In this document: piece after piece, positions 33,202 to 41,841 of the stretch
Numbering within the stretch: the stretch's first letter is position 1
Layout of the letters: each line of letters opens with the position of its first letter
Assembly: GCA_964487255.1 (NCBI GenBank)
Contig: CAZAQV010000002.1
Span: 186,001-250,000 of the forward strand
Reading direction: 5' to 3'
DNA: 64,000 bases
From: CAZAQV01 sp964487255
GTDB taxonomy: Bacteria; Myxococcota_A; Polyangia; Polyangiales; CAZAQV01
The notes under the pieces: generated by a model
Told to the model about the DNA's origin: nothing
What the model saw: only the letters and a program-made list of their open reading frames with translations
Databases searched by the model: none
Program-made: the position numbers and the translations under genes

Positions 33202-33365
33202 ATTTGCGAAGCGTACCGAACACACCCGTTCTCCACAACGCGGGCCATGGCCGATCAAGTGCAAGGGCCGTGAAGCAACTGAGCAAACTCACCGAACCTA
33301 AACGCCGCATCGGGATTTCCAGCGTTCTCGACTTGTCTAGTCAATGCTCCGATCTGTTCGGCTCA

Positions 33366-33853
33366 TCACAGGCGAAGGTCGGGGAGCGGCAGGCGACATG
33401 CTTCGTTCGCCCCGCGCCACCAGTACATCTTCATGGTCAAAAAGGCCGGGTCGTTGTCGACACGAATGTGCGTTTGAAGAAGTGTCTCGTCGCTGCAGGA
33501 AGGCGGCCATTGATCTTCGCTCAAGATCAGCGCGCTTAGCGACGGCGACAATGGGCTCCAATCGTCTGTGGCCGTTGACTGGCCTTCGTTCCAACGGAAG
33601 GCTCGCTTTGGTCGCCCCGTGCTTGCTCTGGCGACTGAACAGGGCCGAGCGGTTTGAGCGTAATCTTCACAGCAAGCTCTTCGTCGTCGACGACAGCGGC
33701 TCCGCTCCAACTCTCGGCAAAGGGAAACGGCTCTCCGGTAGCAACCCAGCCAAAACAAGAGAGGCACGCAGCGTCATCGCATTCGTCATCAGCACAACCG
33801 AGCACGAGCAAAGAAAAGGCGACAAAGAAAACGAAAGTGGTTCGTGGCATCAT
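33366..33853 (-). pseudogene. small lipoprotein gene with one-base frameshift
   Basis: An ATG at 33853 starts a lipoprotein signal (MMPRTTFVFFVAFSLLVLGC) and a Cys/Asp-rich mature start. The first frame degenerates and stops at 33536. The sequence that reads like coding (RAFRWNEGQSTATDDWS to CRLPLPDLRL) continues in another frame to 33366. Adding one base to the CCCC run at 33615-33618 joins the frames into a protein of about 162 residues. This is either a sequencing error or a recent pseudogene. Function unknown. Confidence 0.5.
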
Positions 33854-33888
33854 TGGCAAATCGCAATCTTGGTTGGTGGCGCGCCTGG

Positions 33889-34353
33889 CTAGCGTTCAGC
33901 TAAGCACTCCGAGCAAAAGCAGTAGTCGAAGTTCCCACCTTGCTTGCAGACCATCGGTGACCTGCATTGTTCGTCGCTTGAACATGGAACGCGGCACTGG
34001 CCTGTCACGTAACCGGCGCCACTGCAGCTCGACCCGACAGGGCAGTCGGCGTCCGTATCGCAGTTGGAGACAAGATACCCACCGGGATATCCACCGTTGT
34101 TCAGGCAGTACGCAATCCCCGGAGGAAGCTCATGTCGTTCCAGTGTGCCTTCCGGCGGTTCGTAGCCACAGGGCGCATCGCACCCGGCAGCGTCAGGCTG
34201 TGACCAAGGATAAGAAGGTTCATATCCATCGGAGGGCTCGCACGCATCACCGATAGCGAGCGAGGTATTCGTGAGCGGGGTGCGTTCTTCTGACTCACAA
34301 CCGAACGTCGCGAAGAGCGCAAGAACAACCACGCTGTGAACGGTCAAACGCAC
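33889..34353 (-). CDS. small Cys-rich lipoprotein
   Basis: A GTG at 34353 starts VRLTVHSVVVLALFATFGC, a lipoprotein signal (154 aa). The mature part has a Gly/Tyr-rich segment (GYEPSYPWSQPDAAGC) and a C-terminal cluster of Cys (NCDTDADCPVGSSC, PCSSDEQCRSPMVC, DYCFCSEC) like those of the larger lipoproteins. Its start region faces the histidine kinase gene across 250 bp that hold the palindromes at 34457-34492, which may regulate it. Confidence 0.65.
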   Translation of the reverse strand: MRLTVHSVVVLALFATFGCESEERTPLTNTSLAIGDACEPSDGYEPSYPWSQPDAAGCDAPCGYEPPEGTLERHELPPGIAYCLNNGGYPGGYLVSNCDTDADCPVGSSCSGAGYVTGQCRVPCSSDEQCRSPMVCKQGGNFDYCFCSECLAER

Positions 34354-34456
34354 AGCACCAGTGTAGCAAGCGAGGTCGAGCACGCTCGTAGCGCTACGCA
34401 GATCTCGCTGCGCCGTGCTCGCTTGATACGTGGTCGAACGCACGCGAATCTGCGCG

Positions 34457-34513
34457 TGTACAGACGTCTGTACATTGTCCAGACGACTGGACGTGCGTGT
34501 ACAGACGACTGGA
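34457..34513. promoter_or_regulatory. palindrome cluster, probable operator
   Basis: TGTACAGACGTCTGTACA (34457-34474) is a perfect 18-bp palindrome. It is followed by GTCCAG-ACGA-CTGGAC (34477-34492), and then TGTACAGACGACTGGAC near 34499, which joins the left arm of the first to the right arm of the second. The cluster lies between the divergent starts of a lipoprotein (34353) and a histidine kinase (34602), where a dimeric regulator would act on both. Confidence 0.6.
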
Positions 34514-34601
34514 CTCGCCCCACGCAGCTCTCCTACAAGCCGCGGCGCGGTGCTTGACCTTCTGACGCTTGGGATTTACGAACCCGATCGATGGGGGGCA
34601 C

Positions 34602-35996
34602 GTGGCTTTAGAACCGGAAGAAATCGAACCTTTACTTCAGCACTTTCCGGACTCACTCATCCTGCTCAATGATCGCGCGGAGTTGCTTTGGGTCAACCAT
34701 GCCGACCCCAGCGCGAACCTCGACGAGGTGCTCGGAACCAGGCTCGATGCTTTGGTCGCCGATGAATACAAGGAGACCGTCCTCTCCTGCGTGCGACATA
34801 CGCTCGAAACGGGTCAGCCCAGCTATTACGAGGCCTACCCCCTCGGCGAATACGACCGCACGAAGGTATACGGCTCTCGCGTGGTGCCCGCTCCTCCAGC
34901 CGCCGACGGCTCATCTCGCGCCCTGGTCATCTGCAGCGACGTCACCGAGCGCCACAAGGCTGAAGCGAGCCTGGCGAAGAGTGAAGCTCTGCTTCGTTCG
35001 CTGCTAGAGTCATCGCCCAACTGGATACTCTCGGTGGATAGCGACCTTCGTATCACCTACCTCAACCATCCTCCCCCCGTTGAGTACGGCCTAAGCATTG
35101 ACGATGTCATCGGCATGCCAGTCGCGAACTACATCAGCCCAAAGTATCGTGAGAACGCGCTGAGGTGCATCAACGATGCTTTTCGGCTCAAGCAGCCCTT
35201 TCGCTATCAATCCCGCAGCAAACTTTTGGATCGTCGATATCAGGTCGATGTCGTTCCAGCCGACCCGAACGTACTTCTTGTCACGTGTGACGTCACCGAA
35301 CAGCTTCAGATGATCGAAGAGCGTGATGCGGTGCTGGCTGAGCTGGACAAGCAAACCAAGAAGATCCAAAGACAGCTTCACGAAAAAGAGACGCTGCTTC
35401 GCGAGATCCATCACCGCGTCAAAAACAACCTTCAGGTGGTCTCGAGCCTGCTTTTTTTGCAGCAGAACACCGCGTCCGACCCGGCGGCTGTGAGCGCCCT
35501 CGAAGACAGCCGTGCACGCATCCGGGCCTTTTCCTTGGTTCACGAAAAGCTCTACGCATCCGAAAACATCGTCAATATCGATATCGGAGAGTACGCCATG
35601 GAGCTGGCTTCGGCGTGCCTGGCCACGCACGCGATGGATCAGCGCGTGGCCTTGAACGCGCAAGGAAAGTCCTTTTCGCTCGAGCTTGACGAAGCGATCC
35701 CAGCGGGACTCATCATCAACGAGCTACTCACCAATGCCATGAAGCATGCCTTCCCGGGGCAGCGCTCGGGGTCGATCACGGTTCGAACCGATGTGACCCC
35801 AACCTATCGATCGATTGCGATCTGCGACAACGGCGTGGGAAAACAGAAGCTAGAAACGACCTCGCCAACTCTGGGCGAGAAGCTGATTCAGGGCCTAGCG
35901 CGGCAACTGCGCGCTGACGTACTCGAAGATACGAGCGGGGGCACGTCGGTTGAGCTCAGGCTGCCTATCGAACCCGATCAGGACGCGGTTTCATGA
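34602..35996 (+). CDS. PAS-domain sensor histidine kinase (HisKA_2 type)
   Basis: A soluble sensor kinase of about 464 aa. The start is probably GTG 34602, which has a G-rich site before it; a TTG at 34569 is also possible. Two PAS domains (about residues 10-130 and 135-250, e.g. FPDSLILLNDRAELLWVNH and SPNWILSVDSDLRITYLNH) are followed by a HisKA_2 dimerisation helix with the phospho-acceptor His in REIHHRVKNNLQVVSSLL, and an HATPase_c domain (NELLTNAMKHAF, ICDNGVGKQ). No membrane segment, so it senses a cytoplasmic signal. The convergent gene after it encodes a single receiver domain, a likely partner. Confidence 0.9.
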   Translation: MALEPEEIEPLLQHFPDSLILLNDRAELLWVNHADPSANLDEVLGTRLDALVADEYKETVLSCVRHTLETGQPSYYEAYPLGEYDRTKVYGSRVVPAPPAADGSSRALVICSDVTERHKAEASLAKSEALLRSLLESSPNWILSVDSDLRITYLNHPPPVEYGLSIDDVIGMPVANYISPKYRENALRCINDAFRLKQPFRYQSRSKLLDRRYQVDVVPADPNVLLVTCDVTEQLQMIEERDAVLAELDKQTKKIQRQLHEKETLLREIHHRVKNNLQVVSSLLFLQQNTASDPAAVSALEDSRARIRAFSLVHEKLYASENIVNIDIGEYAMELASACLATHAMDQRVALNAQGKSFSLELDEAIPAGLIINELLTNAMKHAFPGQRSGSITVRTDVTPTYRSIAICDNGVGKQKLETTSPTLGEKLIQGLARQLRADVLEDTSGGTSVELRLPIEPDQDAVS

Positions 35997-36445
35997 TGCG
36001 CTAGCGCCTTGCGCACCGCGCACAGCAGCGAACGCGTGTCAAAGGGTTTGCCGAGTACGCTTTCGCCGGCGATCTCCGGATACATCAACTTCACATCGGC
36101 GTAAGCCGTCAGAAAAACAACCCTGACAGGAAACACTGCCCGACAGCGCGTAGCCAGCTCAATACCATCCACTTGGGAACGTAGGTTAACATCCATCAAG
36201 ATCAGCGATGGCCGCAGGCGCACGATCTCTTCAAACGCAGCCTCTGGATCAGCGCACGAGCCACAAACGTCGATCCCGGCATCTCGCAGACGCTCTTCGA
36301 GCTCAAGCGCAATAATGGCTTCGTCCTCCACGACGTAGACTGTCTGCCCTGCTTCGATGTCTCTTTCGTACCGCTCATCATTTGAGTTCGTCAATCCGCT
36401 CCACAACTTAAGCCGATGCTTTCGCGGTGAAAAAAATGCGCGCAC
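35978..36445 (-). CDS. single-domain response regulator
   Basis: A 155-aa protein. After a 33-residue N-terminal stretch comes one receiver domain (about 34-150): acidic pair in VYVVEDEAIIALELEERL, phospho-acceptor Asp in SLILMDVNLRSQVDG, Thr in VVFLTAYAD, and Lys in SVLGKPFDT. It has no output domain and resembles the regulators that accept phosphate from HisKA_2 kinases. Its 3' end overlaps that of the kinase gene by 19 bp. The start could be later than 36445 because the first 30 residues are not part of the fold. Confidence 0.8.
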   Translation of the reverse strand: MRAFFSPRKHRLKLWSGLTNSNDERYERDIEAGQTVYVVEDEAIIALELEERLRDAGIDVCGSCADPEAAFEEIVRLRPSLILMDVNLRSQVDGIELATRCRAVFPVRVVFLTAYADVKLMYPEIAGESVLGKPFDTRSLLCAVRKALAHHETAS

Positions 36446-36667
36446 CAGCTTTTTCGGCGACTCACCTCGAGTTGCGCATCACTAGATAATTTCGACATGC
36501 GTCGAATCTTTGCCGCCAAAGCGGCGACGAACCGGAACGCCAAACGCTCCCGCGAAGCTACGAATTGAGCTCGATGTTCCAACTGCGGCCACTTTCTCTC
36601 ATGAGTTCGCAACGCAACGACCAGCGCACACATCTTGCAGAACATAAGGCCAACCCCAGGAGGTTTC

Positions 36668-37042
36668 ATGATCAGTCCCCGTATCGCCGAACCGTTTTTG
36701 TACGCCATCCTTCTCGCGCTCGCTCTTGCCTGCACGCAGAGCACGTCGCCCAGCTCAAGCGGCCTCGGACTGAGCGACGACGATGACGCCCCGGATGTGT
36801 CTGAGTTTGGCGACGAAGATGACGAGGCCGATGACGCCGACGAGGCCGATGGCGCCAATGACGCCGACGAAGCCGATGACGCCGACGAGGCCGATGACGC
36901 CGATGACACCGACGAGACCGACGAGGCCGATGACACCGACGAGACCGACGAGGCCGATGACACCGACGAGGCCGACGAGGCCGATGACGGCGAATGTGAT
37001 GACGACGTAGACTGCGACGACGGCGATCAGCTCATCAACTAA
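36668..37042 (+). CDS. acidic-repeat lipoprotein
   Basis: ATG 36668 has a good ribosome binding site (AGGAGG) and gives MISPRIAEPFLYAILLALALAC, a lipoprotein signal (124 aa). Almost all the rest is a low-complexity tract of Asp, Glu and Ala with some Thr, in units such as DEADDADEADDAD and DETDEADDTD, then a short Cys-containing end (GECDDDVDCDDGD). The DNA is a tandem array of GCCGATGACGCCGACGAG-type units (36830-36990). It should be a very acidic, probably metal-binding or disordered surface protein. Function unknown. Confidence 0.7.
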   Translation: MISPRIAEPFLYAILLALALACTQSTSPSSSGLGLSDDDDAPDVSEFGDEDDEADDADEADGANDADEADDADEADDADDTDETDEADDTDETDEADDTDEADEADDGECDDDVDCDDGDQLIN

Positions 37043-37081
37043 CAGCGTATGAACTCGCGGCGAGACGCGTCGCGCCGCAGG
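37043..37081. terminator. possible bidirectional hairpin
   Basis: GCGGCG (37057-37062) pairs with CGCCGC (37073-37078) around a 10-nt loop. It lies in the short space between the convergent ends of the acidic lipoprotein and acyl-CoA dehydrogenase genes. No U-tract. Confidence 0.3.
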
Positions 37082-38230
37082 CTATTTCCCTTCGAAGATG
37101 GAGCGGGCGATCAGCTCTTTCATGATTTCGGTGGTGCCTGCGTAGATCTGCTGAACACGGCAGTCTGCCCAAGCACGCGCGATGGGATATTCGGTCATGT
37201 AGCCGTAGCCCCCAAAAAGCTGCAAGCAGGTGTCGATGACGTTGAACTGGGCTTCACTCGCCCAGTATTTGGCCATCGCGGCTGTCGGCACATCCAGCTT
37301 CTTCTGCACATGAAGCTCGAGGCAGCGGTCGACAAATGTGCGCCCGACCTGCACCGTCGTCGCCACTTCCGCCAGCTTGAAGCGCGTGTTCTGAAAGTCC
37401 GCGATGCGCTTGCCAAACGCCTTTCGCTCAAGCACGTACTCGCGCGTCCAACCGAGCGCGCCTTCGGCTGCAGCAATGGCCGCAATCGCCACCGATAGAC
37501 GCTCCTGCGCCAGCTCCTGCATCAGGTAGATAAACCCGCGGTTGAGTTCGCCGAGCAGCGCATCTTCGCCGACCTCGAGGTTTTCAAAGAACAACTCAGA
37601 GGTGTCCTGGGCCTTCATGCCGATCTTTTTGAGGTTCTTGCCTCGCGAAAAGCCGGGCTTGTCAGCCTCGACCAAAAAGAGCGACGTGCCTTTAGCTCCC
37701 TTGGAGGGCTCGGTCTTTGCGACCACGATCACCAAGTCCGCGAGCTGCCCATTGGTAATGAATGTCTTGCTTCCGTTGATCACATAGCCATCAGAAGTCC
37801 GCTCTGCGCTCGTGGCCACCCCTTGCAGGTCGCTACCGGCGCCTGGCTCCGACATCGCAATCGCGGTAATCACCTCGCCGCTGACCATCTTGGGAATCCA
37901 GCGCTGTTTCTGCTCCTCGCTGCCGTGGTGCAGCAGGTACGGCAAGACGATGTCCGAGTGCAGCATAAAACCCGGTCCGGTCGCGCCCGCATAGAGTAGC
38001 TCTTCGTCGATCACCGCGTTGAACAAAAAGTCGCCGCCTGGACCGCCGTAGGCTTCGGGCGCGTCGGGACACAAAAAACCATGCTCCCCGGCCTTGGTCC
38101 ACAGCTCACGCGGCACCACCTGCGCGCGCTCCCACTCCTCGTGAAAGGGCGTGATCTCTTCGGCCACAAAGCGTCGTGCAGACTGACGAAAGAGCTCATG
38201 CTCCTCTGAGAAAATCGTGCGTGGAACCAT
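37082..38230 (-). CDS. acyl-CoA dehydrogenase
   Basis: A 382-aa flavoprotein of the acyl-CoA dehydrogenase family, which makes a trans-2 double bond in acyl-CoA in beta-oxidation or amino-acid breakdown. N-terminal helical domain (FSEEHELFRQSARRFVAEEI), FAD-binding middle domain (IAMSEPGAGSDLQGV, INGSKTFITNG), C-terminal domain with LFGGYGYMTEYPIARAW. The usual catalytic Glu is present in IYAGTTEIMKELI. Length is normal. Substrate chain length cannot be set. Monocistronic. Confidence 0.92.
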   Translation of the reverse strand: MVPRTIFSEEHELFRQSARRFVAEEITPFHEEWERAQVVPRELWTKAGEHGFLCPDAPEAYGGPGGDFLFNAVIDEELLYAGATGPGFMLHSDIVLPYLLHHGSEEQKQRWIPKMVSGEVITAIAMSEPGAGSDLQGVATSAERTSDGYVINGSKTFITNGQLADLVIVVAKTEPSKGAKGTSLFLVEADKPGFSRGKNLKKIGMKAQDTSELFFENLEVGEDALLGELNRGFIYLMQELAQERLSVAIAAIAAAEGALGWTREYVLERKAFGKRIADFQNTRFKLAEVATTVQVGRTFVDRCLELHVQKKLDVPTAAMAKYWASEAQFNVIDTCLQLFGGYGYMTEYPIARAWADCRVQQIYAGTTEIMKELIARSIFEGK

Positions 38231-38428
38231 CGCGGAAGGTTAGCAAGAGTCGCCGCCCTTCGATACCGCCCAAGACGCCGGCAGACCACGCCAGTCATGG
38301 CTCGAATCCGGAACCGCAGCCGCGCCGGAGTGTCAACACTGGCTTACAAAGCCAAGCCGCCGATTCGTCAATTCGCGGGAAAAGCACACGATTCGGGGTT
38401 GGAACGACGCTTGCTCTGTCTATCGCGC

Positions 38429-40147
38429 ATGAAGGTGTGCAAAGCGCAGGCGGTGGGGCTGCTCCTGGTGGTCAGCTGTCAGGGCTCGGTGGAAATGCCG
38501 GCCGGTCCCAATGACCCGAACAACCCCAATTACGATCCCAACAATCTCGTTCCGCAGACCCAGCCGCAAGAGCCGATTCCATGTGGCGACGGCATTGCAC
38601 AAGCGGGCGCGGAGCGCATCTACAGGCTGACACCCAACGAGTATACGAACATTGTTCGCACGCTCTTCAGCGACGACGCATTGGCGCCGCAACTCGATGT
38701 CGACCGCGAACTCATCGCGACCGGCTCGGCTGTCCGAAAATGGCAGTCCGCTGCACAAGCCGTCGTTCCAAACGGCAGCGACTGGACTCAGGCGTACGTT
38801 GCCTGTGACATCGATACGACGGCCTGCCAAAGCGAACTCTTCGAGGCCTTTGCCGAGCGTGCGTTTCGGCGACCGTTGCTGGAGGACGAGAAAGTCTGGC
38901 TAAGCGATCTGGCCGCCAGCATGCCCGTGGATGCGTCCAGCGACGAGGTCGTCAAAGCCGTCACCGAAGTGCTCCTTCAGACGCCGCAGTTTCTCTATGT
39001 ATATGCCGAGGGAAGCGCCGTACCCGACTCGCCACACGCCTTGCGCGAACTCCGCGGCTACGAACGCGCGCAGCGCTTGTCCCTGTTCTTGTGGGATAGC
39101 CTTCCCGATACCACGTTGCTCGAAGCCGCCCGAAGCGGCGCGCTCGACGCGCCCGATGGCATGCGCACGCAGGCCGAGCGCATGCTCGTAGACGATCGCG
39201 CCAAGCCGGTACTGCGCGAGTTCTTGGTCGAGTGGCTCGAACTCAACGGCGCAACCATCTTGCCCACACTTGAGCAGACGCCCAAGTCGTCGGACATCTT
39301 CCCGGAAGTGAACGACGCACTTCGCTCAGCCATGCGCCGCGAGGTCGAGGCCTTGATGGACTACGTGATGTTCGAAGCCGACGGCTCGCTCGAGACGCTT
39401 CTCACGTCCACACGAGCCTACGTCAACGGTCCACTCGCCAAGCTCTATGGCGTCGCAGGCGGTCCCACGACGGAGAGCGACTGGCGCTGGGTTGATTTGG
39501 ACCCGAATGAGCGCGCTGGCATGCTGACGCGCGCGGGCTTTTTGACGGTGCACGCTGCACAGACAGAAACGTCTCCGATTCGACGCGGCGTCTACATGCT
39601 GACCGAAGTGCTCTGTGTGAACCTGCCGTCACCGCCCGCAAACGTCGACAACACGCCGATCGACGCTGCCGACCTCGACCCGGAAGAGGTGAGCACCGTG
39701 CGCAAGGCGACCGAACTTCGCACAGGGTCAGACGCTTGCACGGGCTGTCACACCCAGATCAACGAGCTCGGCTTTGCGTTTGAAAACTTCGATGCAATCG
39801 GCAAGTGGCAAGAGCAGGAGCGCGTGTCCGGTGCGCCTATCGATGCAAGCGCAAACCTTTCCTCGTCGGGAGAAGCCACCGACGGGCCTGTAGACGGCGC
39901 TCTCGAACTGAGCGCGCGCTTGGCTAAAAGCCCCGCTGTCGCTGCCTGCATGAGCGAGCGCTGGTTCGAAACGGCGCTCAAGCGAAGCCCGGTCGAGCTC
40001 GACGCTTGTACCGTGGAGACACTCAATCAGAACGCAGCGGCATCCGCCAACATGCGAGACGCCATCTTGGACATCGTCACCAGCGATGCGTTCTTACACG
40101 TCAACCGAGGACCGACGGCGGGCGACCTACAAGCGGAGGGACAGTAA
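38429..40147 (+). CDS. DUF1592/DUF1588-family lipoprotein
   Basis: Start 38429 gives MKVCKAQAVGLLLVVSC, a lipoprotein signal (572 aa). Domains in order follow the usual set: DUF1595 (AFAERAFRRPLLEDEK, about 150-180), DUF1592 (AQRLSLFLWDSLPDTTLLEA, about 210-280), DUF1588 (AGMLTRAGFLTVHAAQTETS, about 365-420, with the CTGCH haem-type motif of GSDACTGCHTQINELG near 435), and DUF1585 (CMSERWFETALKRSP, C terminus). The CxxCH suggests a c-type haem. It is 2 bp before the DUF1552 gene. The pair is frequent in Planctomycetes and myxobacteria; biochemical role unknown. Confidence 0.88.
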   Translation: MKVCKAQAVGLLLVVSCQGSVEMPAGPNDPNNPNYDPNNLVPQTQPQEPIPCGDGIAQAGAERIYRLTPNEYTNIVRTLFSDDALAPQLDVDRELIATGSAVRKWQSAAQAVVPNGSDWTQAYVACDIDTTACQSELFEAFAERAFRRPLLEDEKVWLSDLAASMPVDASSDEVVKAVTEVLLQTPQFLYVYAEGSAVPDSPHALRELRGYERAQRLSLFLWDSLPDTTLLEAARSGALDAPDGMRTQAERMLVDDRAKPVLREFLVEWLELNGATILPTLEQTPKSSDIFPEVNDALRSAMRREVEALMDYVMFEADGSLETLLTSTRAYVNGPLAKLYGVAGGPTTESDWRWVDLDPNERAGMLTRAGFLTVHAAQTETSPIRRGVYMLTEVLCVNLPSPPANVDNTPIDAADLDPEEVSTVRKATELRTGSDACTGCHTQINELGFAFENFDAIGKWQEQERVSGAPIDASANLSSSGEATDGPVDGALELSARLAKSPAVAACMSERWFETALKRSPVELDACTVETLNQNAAASANMRDAILDIVTSDAFLHVNRGPTAGDLQAEGQ

Positions 40148-40149
40148 GC

Positions 40150-41673
40150 ATGAGTCGCGACAAACTAAAAAACAGCGGTCGACGTGCGTTCTTGCGCGGC
40201 GCAGGTGGCGTGGCGCTCGGCCTTCCCCTGCTCGAGTACACCCATGGCACCACGTGGGCTGCACCCGACGGTTTCGCCAAGCGCGTCGTGGTCGTACTCA
40301 ACCATGGCGGCGAAGCGATGTGCGTGTTCAAGGACGGCCAACGCGGCGGCGAACAATGGGGCACGGTCATTCCGAACATTGACCACTGGCTGCCCAAATC
40401 GGGCTCACGCTTCGGCGAGGCGCACGAAGTGTTCGAGGGCACGCCCATCTACGACAAGATGATCGTGGCGCGCGGCATCGACAACCGCGTGTGCACCCAA
40501 GGGCGCTACGGCGGCGACCATACGCTCTCAAACTGCAGCGTTCTGACGGCGCGCTCCACGAAGTGCGAAAGTGGCGGCAGTCCGGCCGATGGAAAGTGTC
40601 CGTCCGAGGAGAGCGACGAGCACGCAACAGGCCCCTCGATCGATTGGGTCTTGGCGCAGCGCCTCAACGCAAAATTTGGCGGCGCGAGTAAACCCTTCAA
40701 CCTGAGTATTCCGGGACACTACTATGGCAGCGGGTTCTATTGGGGCGACGGCGGCGAACAGCGCACCGAAGGCGAGTACAATCCACGCGCGGCGTTCGAC
40801 CGAATCTTTGCGGGTGTCACGAGTACTGAAACCGGCCCTACGCCTGAGGAGGTCCGTGCCAACGCGATCAAAGGCAGTCAGCTAAACGGCCTCATGGACG
40901 CCTATCGACGCTTCTCATCTCGTCTCGGTCAATACGATCAGCAGATCGTGGACGCGCACCTGGATCACCTTTCGGACCTCGAGCGAGAAATTCAACAAAT
41001 TGAGGTCTCGGCGGGTTGCGTCGTGCCCAATGCACCCAAGAACTACAGCGACTACTGGGCCGCCAACGCTGAACCCGACGTCATCGGCCCTCTTCACGCG
41101 AAGCTGATCGTTGCGGCCATGCGCTGCGGTCTTACCCATGTGGCAGACCTCGAGATCACCGACTTCCTTACTCCTTGGGCACCCTCGGGGCTGCAGCTCG
41201 AGTCGGGTTACGATATCGGCCACTCACTGGGGCACTGGGTCTCGGACCTCAAAGGCGACCCGAGCATGATCGCCAGGTGGGAACTCGAGGTAAAAGAAAA
41301 CCGTGCCTGGCGTATGGGCCTCGTCAAGATCATTGCCGAGGGTCTCGATGCCGTGCCCGAGGGCGATGGCACCATGCTCGACAACTCGGTCGTGTTCTAC
41401 ACCAACGAGTTTAGCTGTGGCGGTATCCACAGCTCGACCGACGGCCCATATATGTTCATCGGCGGCGCTGGCGGCTACTTCAATACCGGCCGCTATGTCG
41501 AACTCAACGAAAACCGCAAACGCGACCCGAACTCGCGCGAAAGTGGTGGCAACAGCTACTCCAACAACAATGTATTCGTCTCACTGCTCAACGCGATCGG
41601 CGAGACCGACACGAGCTTCGGCGAGTCCCAATACATGAAAGTCTCCGGCGGCATACCCGAACTCAGGGCCTAG
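40150..41673 (+). CDS. DUF1552 protein with twin-arginine signal
   Basis: A 507-aa protein. Its N terminus has a twin-arginine motif (GRRAFLRGAGGVALGLPLLE), so it should be exported folded. The rest is the DUF1552 domain (VVVLNHGGEAMCVFKDG, SIDWVLAQRLNAKFGG, LDHLSDLEREIQQIE, and NNVFVSLLNAIGE near the end). It begins 2 bp after the DUF1592-family gene and is certainly cotranscribed. The family resembles sulfatase-like folds in layout, but no catalytic residues are assigned here. Function unknown. Confidence 0.88.
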   Translation: MSRDKLKNSGRRAFLRGAGGVALGLPLLEYTHGTTWAAPDGFAKRVVVVLNHGGEAMCVFKDGQRGGEQWGTVIPNIDHWLPKSGSRFGEAHEVFEGTPIYDKMIVARGIDNRVCTQGRYGGDHTLSNCSVLTARSTKCESGGSPADGKCPSEESDEHATGPSIDWVLAQRLNAKFGGASKPFNLSIPGHYYGSGFYWGDGGEQRTEGEYNPRAAFDRIFAGVTSTETGPTPEEVRANAIKGSQLNGLMDAYRRFSSRLGQYDQQIVDAHLDHLSDLEREIQQIEVSAGCVVPNAPKNYSDYWAANAEPDVIGPLHAKLIVAAMRCGLTHVADLEITDFLTPWAPSGLQLESGYDIGHSLGHWVSDLKGDPSMIARWELEVKENRAWRMGLVKIIAEGLDAVPEGDGTMLDNSVVFYTNEFSCGGIHSSTDGPYMFIGGAGGYFNTGRYVELNENRKRDPNSRESGGNSYSNNNVFVSLLNAIGETDTSFGESQYMKVSGGIPELRA

Positions 41674-41736
41674 ACGCGGCGCGCTTCGCGAGAAACAGCG
41701 GGGCTCGTGGGTCGCCCGCCCTTCTGTCGACCCAAT

Positions 41737-41775
41737 ATCGATTGGCTCAATACTGTGTTCTATCGAATCGATTGG
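41737..41775. promoter_or_regulatory. direct repeats before the Prx-Grx gene
   Basis: ATCGATTGG occurs at 41737-41745 and 41767-41775, exactly 30 bp apart; the first is part of CCAAT-ATCG-ATTGG. Spacing of about three helical turns is compatible with a regulator binding on one face. They lie 65-105 bp before the ATG at 41842. Confidence 0.35.
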
Positions 41776-41841
41776 ATCGAAAGCGAATGGACCTCTAGGT
41801 TCTGACTATCGAGGCGCCGCGTGTGCCAGGAAGGTTTTTGA

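Noticed and set aside
36391..36963. Ser/Ala-rich 190-codon minus-strand ORF
   Set aside because: The antisense of the acidic Asp/Ala repeat of the lipoprotein at 36668-37042 gives SSASSVSS runs; no start signal.
41737..41775. Firm OxyR binding site upstream of the Prx-Grx gene
   Set aside because: The ATCGATTGG repeats do not fit the ATAG-N7-CTAT pattern; kept only as a generic candidate element.
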